Assembly (NCBI RefSeq): GCF_008806775.1
Contig: NZ_WAEM01000006.1
Span: 157,663 to 221,662, forward strand
DNA from: Flavobacterium luteum
Lineage (GTDB): Bacteria; Bacteroidota; Bacteroidia; Flavobacteriales; Flavobacteriaceae
Length of the DNA: 64,000 nucleotides
Direction of reading: 5' to 3'
Position 1 is the first letter of the stretch, and every line of letters starts with the position of its first letter. This document shows positions 55,601 to 61,373 of this stretch, one piece after another. Below the pieces are notes generated by a model. That model ran no database searches. It was not told where the DNA came from and saw only the letters and a program-made list of their open reading frames with translations. The translations under genes and the position numbers were made by a program.

Positions 55601-57303
55601 ATAGTTTTAAACTTAATATTTTCTCAATTGAAGCAGATGCGCCAGAAGACGTTACCGCCTGTGATAGTTTTACTTTACCAGCCCTGAAAAATGGAAATTA
55701 CTATTCGCAGCCAAATGGCCCAAATGGTGGTGAAGGAACTTTTATGAATGCAGGTGATGTAATAACTACAACTCAAACCATTTATGTATATATAGAATCT
55801 GGAGAAAGAATTAATTGTACTGATGAAAATGTATTTGTTGTTACAATTAATAAAACTCCAAAAGTAGTTGCTGTACCTGATGTTTACACTTGTAATTCTT
55901 TCATGTTTCCTGAATTAAGCATTGGAAATTATTTTACAGAGCCTAACGGTACTGGTACCATGTTAAATGAAGATGATGTGATAACTTCGAGTCAAAAAAT
56001 ATACATGTATGCACAAACTGCAACTACACCTAATTGCTATGACGAGAAAAGTTTCTACATAAATGTATTCAATGTAGATCATTTATCTAATGTAACGGTT
56101 TGTGAAAATTATAGATTACCTGAGTTAAAGGTTGGTGCATATTATAGTGGTCCTTCTGGAACTGGTTTACGTCTTGCTATTAATGAATTAATAACTAATT
56201 CTAGAACAATATACATTTATGCCCCATCTCCATTTAATCCAGTATGTTATGGTGAAAGTTCATTTGTTGTAACCATCATACCTAAACCAGTAGCTTATCC
56301 TGTACCAAACGGATTAACCACTGTTTGTGATGAAGATGGTGAAAATGATGGAAAAATGAATTTTGATTTAACAAAACTAAATACCACAGTATTAGGAAAT
56401 CAAAAAACAACTGAATTTTCTGTAAAATATTATGCTACTCCTGAAGATGCAGTAGCAGAAAGAAATGGTTTAAATGAAACTAACCTACCGTTAGTTTATG
56501 CAAGAGTAAATAATTCTTTAGCAAATAGCTGCTACGATTTAAGAAACATTTCGATTACTGTCATTAAAGCGCCTATCCCTTATCCTAAAGGAGGTTTTGT
56601 TTGTATAGATAGTAAGACAAATACACTTTTAAATTCTTATACCATTCCAAGTGGTTTAGATAATAAAGATTATGCTTTTAAATGGCTTGATGCATCAGGC
56701 AAAATCGTTGGTACAGACAATACTTATGAAGCTAAATTAACTGGAAGCTATACATTAATAACAACTAGTAAAAAATCAGGATGTTCTTCATTTCCTATAG
56801 TCTCAGAAGTTTTCTCTTCTGAAAAAGCTAAAGTTACTTTAAAATTTTCTGAGGATTTTTCAGATTATCAAACAATAACTGTTGATGCGGAGGGAGTGGG
56901 TGGCTTCTATGAATACCAACTAGACTCTGGATATTTTCAAGACAGTCCTGTATTTGACAATGTTTTATCTGGTTTGCATACTATTAACGTAAATGACAAA
57001 AATGGTTGTGGCAATTCTGTTGTTCAAGCATTAGCAATAAACTATCCTAAATACTTCACCCCTAATGGAGACGGAGTTAATGATACATGGAATATTTCTT
57101 CCTTAAGCGGACAATATGAAGCTATAATAAAAATATTTGATCGCTATGGTAAAATGATTAAAGAGATTAAACCTAGTGAGACAGGATGGGACGGAACCTT
57201 TTCAGGACAAAATATGCCTTCTTCTGATTATTGGTTTACTATATTTTATGAAAAGGATGGTAATGTTACAGAATTTAAATCCCATTTTGCAATGAAAAGA
57301 TAA
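52690..57303 (+). CDS. Giant T9SS type B surface protein, copy 2
   Basis: A 1537-residue paralogue of the preceding protein with the same order of domains: signal peptide, choice-of-anchor L, nine Cys-bounded repeats (about 560-1197) and a type B sorting domain ending FAMKR. The start is TTG at 52690, where copy 1 has ATG, with MKKLI and the signal peptide otherwise matched. The C-terminal 130 residues and the anchor-L core are nearly identical to copy 1 at DNA level, while the repeats differ more. A strong terminator follows. Confidence 0.88.
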   Translation: MKKLIHLLFIVISINCFSQAITVNTTTFSVPQLVNTVLINSPCVSASNVSSSTGANFGSSNGIGYFTNTNPNFPMKSGVVLSTGAVASAIGPNKSELNEGAANWPGDSDLEKILFQSGIKMNSVNATVIEFDFTPISPSFSFEFLFASEEYGNFQCQFSDAFAFLLTDMSTGITTNLAVVPNTNQPISVVTIRDYIYNSSCPSANVEYFGSFNGDSAADGSATNFNGQTKLLNASALLKPNTPYHIKLVIADRTDSGSDSAIFIASDTFNIGQDVLGQDLTIANNSAICFNSSHTLKSNLSPTEYTFKWSRNGVIIPEATNENLIVTKTGTYGVTYEKISSSCEPTTDFINVEYLLPLVTKNPINLYKCDTEASSYLYDLSINTNVVRSGLINPLTDVDYYASLADANSDTNKLPLNYIGTVGQTIYVRIRNRNNACYDVIKSFQLLVTKPPVANKPDDLIKCSTSPTITTSVFRLADQSKYILNGQSDVTNEITYHISLLNANNSTTQLNRNSYVGSNDTVIYARIQNKFDNSCYNVTSFKLIVNQSPLVDKLPDVTACTSYILQPLTNGNYFLVDSKGNKTTPVFAGDSIEKTQGIMIFNQPGGPDTCFSATVFRITIIDEADLPKSKDYCDSYTLPRMPFGNYYSEPHGNEEDKLPLGTKITETKKLYFYYKTLTEPFCEIDIDFTVTITPVQNVGTFKNVFDCDSYTLPPLSVGNYYTNKMGAGTKLEAGTILTSSQKVYVFSTSGSPYYCYSESSFKVIIGIDTPEDIIQCGSFTLPELAIGKYYTGPAGTGTELEEESLINESKTIYIYVQNAKTPNCTDFTNFKLTIGQPKIDILDNVTVCESFTLPNLINEGKFYTGPNETGKMLNAGDKITSTQTIYIFNRSGLSCSNQSNFKVTVNQKPMIDSRSDIDICNFYELTPLKIGNYYTGPGGTGTKLDAGTKITSAQTIYIYATDPITKCSDENSFKLNIFSIEADAPEDVTACDSFTLPALKNGNYYSQPNGPNGGEGTFMNAGDVITTTQTIYVYIESGERINCTDENVFVVTINKTPKVVAVPDVYTCNSFMFPELSIGNYFTEPNGTGTMLNEDDVITSSQKIYMYAQTATTPNCYDEKSFYINVFNVDHLSNVTVCENYRLPELKVGAYYSGPSGTGLRLAINELITNSRTIYIYAPSPFNPVCYGESSFVVTIIPKPVAYPVPNGLTTVCDEDGENDGKMNFDLTKLNTTVLGNQKTTEFSVKYYATPEDAVAERNGLNETNLPLVYARVNNSLANSCYDLRNISITVIKAPIPYPKGGFVCIDSKTNTLLNSYTIPSGLDNKDYAFKWLDASGKIVGTDNTYEAKLTGSYTLITTSKKSGCSSFPIVSEVFSSEKAKVTLKFSEDFSDYQTITVDAEGVGGFYEYQLDSGYFQDSPVFDNVLSGLHTINVNDKNGCGNSVVQALAINYPKYFTPNGDGVNDTWNISSLSGQYEAIIKIFDRYGKMIKEIKPSETGWDGTFSGQNMPSSDYWFTIFYEKDGNVTEFKSHFAMKR
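54367..56280 (+). repeat. Nine Cys-bounded protein repeats in copy 2
   Basis: Same architecture and order as the array of copy 1, with each unit closest to the unit at the same position there. The fifth unit begins CESFTLPNLINEGKFY with two extra residues. The one-to-one order shows the array existed before the gene was duplicated. Confidence 0.85.
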
Positions 57304-57340
57304 TTGTGTTTTTTTTAATGTTTTGTTTAAATTAATAAAG

Positions 57341-57369
57341 AAAAACCCGAAGATAACTTCGGGTTTTTT
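57341..57369. terminator. Bidirectional terminator between giant protein 2 and fabH
   Basis: AAAAACCCGAAG (57341-57352) and CTTCGGGTTTTT (57357-57368) form a perfect 12-bp stem with an ATAA tetraloop. The T run on each strand lets it stop both convergent genes. Confidence 0.85.
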
Positions 57370-57388
57370 GATATCTAAAACATTTAAA

Positions 57389-58402
57389 CTACCACCTAAT
57401 TACTGCGCTTGCCCATGTAAAACCGCTTCCGAAAGCAGCTAAAACTACTAAATCGCCTGACTTAATTTTACCCAATTCCCAAGCTTCAGTTAAAGCTATT
57501 GGTATAGAAGCGGCAGTAGTATTGCCATACTTTTGAATATTATTAAAAACTTGATCGTCACTCAATCCAAATTTATTTTGAATAAACTGTGAAATTCTTA
57601 AGTTTGCTTGATGAGGAATCAACATATCTATATCTGAAACTTGTAAATTATTTGCTTGTAGCCCTTCATTTATTACTTCACTAAAACGAACTACCGCATT
57701 TTTAAATACAAATTGACCATTCATGTGTGGGAAATAACTTTCATCATCAGGATCATTCTCTGCAAGAATATCCGAAACCCAACGTCCTCCCATACCAGGT
57801 GCCAAAACGGCTAACTCTTTTGCATGTTCTCCTTCAGAATGTAAATGAGTGGAAAGAACTCCTTTAGTACTATCTTCTTCTCTACTTATAACTGCTGCTC
57901 CTGCTCCGTCTCCAAAAATTACGGAAACACTTCTGCCTCTATTGGTCATATCTAATCCTAAAGATTGTAACTCTGAACCTACAATAAGAATGTTATTATA
58001 CATTCCTGTTTTTATATATTGATCGGCAATAGATAAAGCATAAACAAATCCAGAGCATTGATTACGAATATCTAATGCTCCAATAGTATTTAATCCCAAC
58101 TCTTTTTGAAGAGACACACCCGGACCAGGAAAATAATAATCCGGTGAAATTGTTGCAAAAACAATAAAATCGATATCCTCTTTTGCTACACCTGAACGGT
58201 CAATTGCTATTTGAGCTGCTTTTACTCCCATAGTAGTTGTGGTTTCTCCGCTTCCTTTTAGGACATGTCTTCGCTCTTTTATACCTGTTCTTTCTTGAAT
58301 CCATTCGTCGTTAGTATCAATAATTTTAGATAAATCATCATTAGTAACAATGTTTTCAGGGACAAAGTAACCAAGACCTGATATTTTTGAATGGTACATC
58401 AT
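57389..58402 (-). CDS. fabH: Beta-ketoacyl-ACP synthase III
   Basis: A 337-residue thiolase-fold enzyme that starts fatty acid synthesis by condensing an acyl-CoA with malonyl-ACP. The catalytic triad is visible: Cys in DIRNQCSGFVYAL, His in LIPHQANLRI and Asn in YGNTTAASIP. The end GSGFTWASAVIRW is typical. Priming with branched acyl-CoA is likely in this group but not readable here. It is not next to plsX or rpmF, so this may be one of several fabH genes. Confidence 0.95.
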   Translation of the reverse strand: MMYHSKISGLGYFVPENIVTNDDLSKIIDTNDEWIQERTGIKERRHVLKGSGETTTTMGVKAAQIAIDRSGVAKEDIDFIVFATISPDYYFPGPGVSLQKELGLNTIGALDIRNQCSGFVYALSIADQYIKTGMYNNILIVGSELQSLGLDMTNRGRSVSVIFGDGAGAAVISREEDSTKGVLSTHLHSEGEHAKELAVLAPGMGGRWVSDILAENDPDDESYFPHMNGQFVFKNAVVRFSEVINEGLQANNLQVSDIDMLIPHQANLRISQFIQNKFGLSDDQVFNNIQKYGNTTAASIPIALTEAWELGKIKSGDLVVLAAFGSGFTWASAVIRW

Positions 58403-58502
58403 ACTGTTTTATTATTTTATTACAATTTTAAAGGTAAATTATGGCCTCCTATATATATGACCCACAAGATAGTATATTTCTACAAATCGACAAAAATTAC
58501 AA

Positions 58503-59792
58503 CTATTTCACAAACTTAATAGACTGCCTTCCTGTATCATTATGCAGATTCAGGATATAAACTCCTTTAGGGTATGGAAAATCAAATGTATAAGTCATAG
58601 CACTTGCTTTCAAAACATCTTCTTTTTGAAGCATTTTTATAAAACGACCGCTTTCATCATACAATTCAATAACAATATGGTCATTTTTATCAAAATTTAT
58701 GCTAAGATTCAATTTATCCTTAATCGGGTTTGGTTGAACAGATGCAATTAAAGGCTTTCTATTGCTTTCTGAAAATTTGGGAGTTGCTAAATTAGTATCA
58801 CTAAATTTATAAATTGTTGTTCCAGAAGCATAAGCCAACTGATCGCTAAAAATAAATATTCTATTTAAATTACTTCCTACTCCTATTTCATTCCAAGTGG
58901 CCCCACCATCAGTAGTTTCTAAAAAAGGCATACTCGTAACAGCTTCAGTGTATCCACCCATCCATCCATGATTTTCAGTTATGAACCCAACAGCTTGAAT
59001 ACTAGTATATGGCATTTCTTTACTAATCCAAGAAATACCATTATCTATTGATTTAACAAATTTTCCCTTAAGAGGAGCTACAGATTCAACCGCTCCAAAA
59101 ACAATATCTGAATTTGTAGGTAAAAGTTCGAGTTTCCAAACATACTCGCCAGGAATTGAAGTATTATATACTTCTTCCCAAGTAATTCCTCCATCAATTG
59201 TTTTTAGAATCATTCCTCCTTTATCATTTTTTCCAGAAGCAAAACCAATATTCTCATCTTGAAACAAAATTTCTACAAGTGCGTTTGCATAGGTACTCAT
59301 GTCTATATATTGCCACGTCTGTCCGCTATCTATTGATTTTATTATATATGCAGGCGAAAAATAAGCCCCACAACCATAAATTGTAGATAATCCAACAGCG
59401 TCTAAACCACATATTGCTGGAGGATTTGTAGAAAAATTAGTAATTATTGTCCAATTGGTTCCTCCGTCAATTGTTTTAAAAAAAACTCCATTCAGTGTTC
59501 CTAAAAAACCAATATTCTCGTTTAGAAATTCTATATTTCTAAAATAATAATTTCCAGGTAAAGCTGGTGTAAGTTCTGATAACTGGATTTTCCAAGTATC
59601 ACCACCATCTGTAGTTTTATAAACCCCTGCGTTAGATCCGTTTAATGCCCATCCTAAATCTTTATTTAAGAAAAAAACATCATCAAAGCGTTGATTGTTT
59701 CCATTAGATACAATACTTGTTAGGGGTCTCCATTGCAATTGAGCAGAGATTGAAATGGTACAAAATAAAAATAAATATAAAGTCTTTTTCAA
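58503..59792 (-). CDS. T9SS type A secreted beta-propeller (YCF48/BNR-like)
   Basis: A 429-residue secreted protein, signal peptide 1-18 (SISAQ). At least five BNR/YCF48-like motifs are seen: TTDGGDTW, TIDGGTNW, SIDSGQTW, TIDGGITW and TTDGGATW, with SIDNGISW as a further one, giving a probable beta-propeller. The C-terminal 75 residues are a type A sorting domain (SVQPNPIKDKLNLS, ending SIKFVK). Its start is TTG, 14 bp from a -7 element. The binding partner is unknown. Confidence 0.88.
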   Translation of the reverse strand: MKKTLYLFLFCTISISAQLQWRPLTSIVSNGNNQRFDDVFFLNKDLGWALNGSNAGVYKTTDGGDTWKIQLSELTPALPGNYYFRNIEFLNENIGFLGTLNGVFFKTIDGGTNWTIITNFSTNPPAICGLDAVGLSTIYGCGAYFSPAYIIKSIDSGQTWQYIDMSTYANALVEILFQDENIGFASGKNDKGGMILKTIDGGITWEEVYNTSIPGEYVWKLELLPTNSDIVFGAVESVAPLKGKFVKSIDNGISWISKEMPYTSIQAVGFITENHGWMGGYTEAVTSMPFLETTDGGATWNEIGVGSNLNRIFIFSDQLAYASGTTIYKFSDTNLATPKFSESNRKPLIASVQPNPIKDKLNLSINFDKNDHIVIELYDESGRFIKMLQKEDVLKASAMTYTFDFPYPKGVYILNLHNDTGRQSIKFVK

Positions 59793-59805
59793 TTGTAATT
59801 TTTAC

Positions 59806-59813
59806 CAAAATTA
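59806..59813 (-). promoter_or_regulatory. -7 element for the beta-propeller gene
   Basis: The minus strand reads TAATTTTG, matching TAnnTTTG, 14 nt before the TTG start, which leaves only a very short leader. Confidence 0.4.
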
Positions 59814-59875
59814 TACTATTTAAATATATTTTAAGCACATGTATAGCGTTAAACTAAAAAAATAAAATCAAAAAA

Positions 59876-60811
59876 CTATACTTTTAGGGTTAAAAAAACG
59901 GATTCCCCTGCTTGATATTCTATTAAACTTTCAAAATAGATTTGTTTCATTTCGAAAACAGCTTCTACTAAATAGCCATTTCCTTTAAAATAATTATTAT
60001 TAATTGTAACCTTAAGATTAGATTTTTCTGCTACTTCTAACTGATGAGGGTAAGCTAATAATGCAACACTATTGTTAAATATGTTTGCTGGAATTTCATT
60101 GACTTCATCAAAAAGAGCAGCTATATATTTATTTTTTAGCTGTTCATAAACTGATTTTGTCTTTCCTTTTTCAATTAGTTTTCCATCTTGCATTACTATA
60201 GTTTCATCAGCAAAAGCGAGAATATCCTTGCTATCATGCGTGGCAACTATGCAGGTAATTTGCTTTTCTTTTAGGTAACGAAATAGGTTTCTCCTTAAAG
60301 TATTCTTCCTAAAGGTATCAATTTGGCTAAAGGGTTCATCTAGTAACAACACCTTTGGTTCTAGTGCTAAAACTTTTGCAAGAGCTACTCTTTGCTGCTG
60401 TCCGCCACTTAAGTATTTGGCTTTTACCTTAGCAAATGCTGTCATTTCGACCATCTCTAATAATTCCTGAATACGATTTGTCTTTTTATCTTTATAAATA
60501 TTAGACAAAAACTTACCAACATTTTCCTCTACGGTAATGTAAGGCATTAGATCAAAATCTTGAGCAAGGTATTTTATATATTCTTCACCAGGAATAAGAT
60601 TAAATTTTGGCCCAAAAATTGGTTTACTATCGTAACTTATTTCACCATTTTTTAAATCATATAACCCATATATTAACTTTAAAAGTGTGCTTTTTCCGCA
60701 ACCGCTTTCCCCTATTAAAGCAATGTTCTGTCCTTTATTAATAATAAAACTTACATCTTTTAGTACTAAAAAATCATCATAGGAAAAGGAAATATTCTTT
60801 ACAATTAACAT
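59876..60811 (-). CDS. ABC transporter ATP-binding protein (PotA/FbpC-like)
   Basis: A 311-residue ATPase. Walker A is GESGCGKSTLLK, the signature is LSGGQQQRVALAKVLALEP, Walker B is VLLLDEPFSQID, and the H-loop is ATHDS. The C-terminal 75 residues resemble a short TOBE-like beta domain, as in PotA or FbpC type importers. No permease or binding protein is adjacent, so its transport partner is encoded elsewhere or it has another role. It has a two-part promoter. Confidence 0.9.
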   Translation of the reverse strand: MLIVKNISFSYDDFLVLKDVSFIINKGQNIALIGESGCGKSTLLKLIYGLYDLKNGEISYDSKPIFGPKFNLIPGEEYIKYLAQDFDLMPYITVEENVGKFLSNIYKDKKTNRIQELLEMVEMTAFAKVKAKYLSGGQQQRVALAKVLALEPKVLLLDEPFSQIDTFRKNTLRRNLFRYLKEKQITCIVATHDSKDILAFADETIVMQDGKLIEKGKTKSVYEQLKNKYIAALFDEVNEIPANIFNNSVALLAYPHQLEVAEKSNLKVTINNNYFKGNGYLVEAVFEMKQIYFESLIEYQAGESVFLTLKV

Positions 60812-60837
60812 AAGTTACAAATCTGAAAATTAAATTT

Positions 60838-60865
60838 CAAATTTAGAGAAAGAATTGTATTTCAA
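60838..60865 (-). promoter_or_regulatory. Bacteroidota-type promoter for the ABC ATPase
   Basis: On the minus strand TTG (60865-60863) and TAAATTTG (60845-60838) are 17 bp apart, matching the -33/-7 consensus. The ATG is 26 nt downstream. Confidence 0.5.
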
Positions 60866-61319
60866 CACGCTAATTTAGCTAAATTATAGAGCCTTAAATA
60901 AATTGTAAATACAAAAATATATTAATCCGTCTTATATTTTTATATATTTAAGTTCATAAAATGAGTAATCTGTAAAAAACTCTTAATTCAAACCATTATA
61001 ATACAATAAAAAATGTTTTATATAAGAATTTCAAATTTATTACAAGTGTGTTTTTTTCTTATTATTTCTAAGGATACTTAATTTTAAAAGACAAAATATT
61101 CAATATAATTGAATTAAATTGAATATTAAAACCAATTATATGTACTAAAATAATGATATTTACCTATACAATACCTCAACATTTTTGTGTTTTTTATAAT
61201 TTAAATAATTTAAAATATGAGCCAATACATCGAAATAGTTGTAATATATAGGGTTTAATAGACTTAAAAATTATTTTAGAGTTGTATAGTTTTTGTATAC
61301 ATGTTTTAAAAACATTATA
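60866..61319. other. Intergenic region before the last gene
   Basis: AT-rich, without a coding frame. AATATTCAAT (61095-61104) and ATTGAATATT (61118-61127) form a perfect 10-bp inverted repeat with a third ATTGAAT between them. The first of two TGTATACATG sites lies at 61294-61303. No RNA gene is recognised. Confidence 0.4.
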
Positions 61320-61340
61320 TGTATACATGATATAAATTTG
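61294..61340 (+). promoter_or_regulatory. Promoter region with twin TGTATACATG sites
   Basis: Two copies of TGTATACATG, at 61294-61303 and 61320-61329, are spaced 26 bp start to start and precede TAAATTTG (61333-61340), a full -7 match 33 nt before the ATG. TGTATACA is itself a palindrome. The position over the -33 region suggests a regulator binding site. Confidence 0.45.
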
Positions 61341-61373
61341 AAATACCAAAAAATATTCTAAACAAAAACAACA

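Noticed and set aside
49379..56280. Repeat arrays as a CRISPR
   Set aside because: Units are coding, about 210 bp, and not identical; no spacer pattern or cas genes.
47708..57303. Assembly artefact as the explanation for the twin giant genes
   Set aside because: The copies differ throughout, including in the repeats and start codon, so they are real diverged paralogues.
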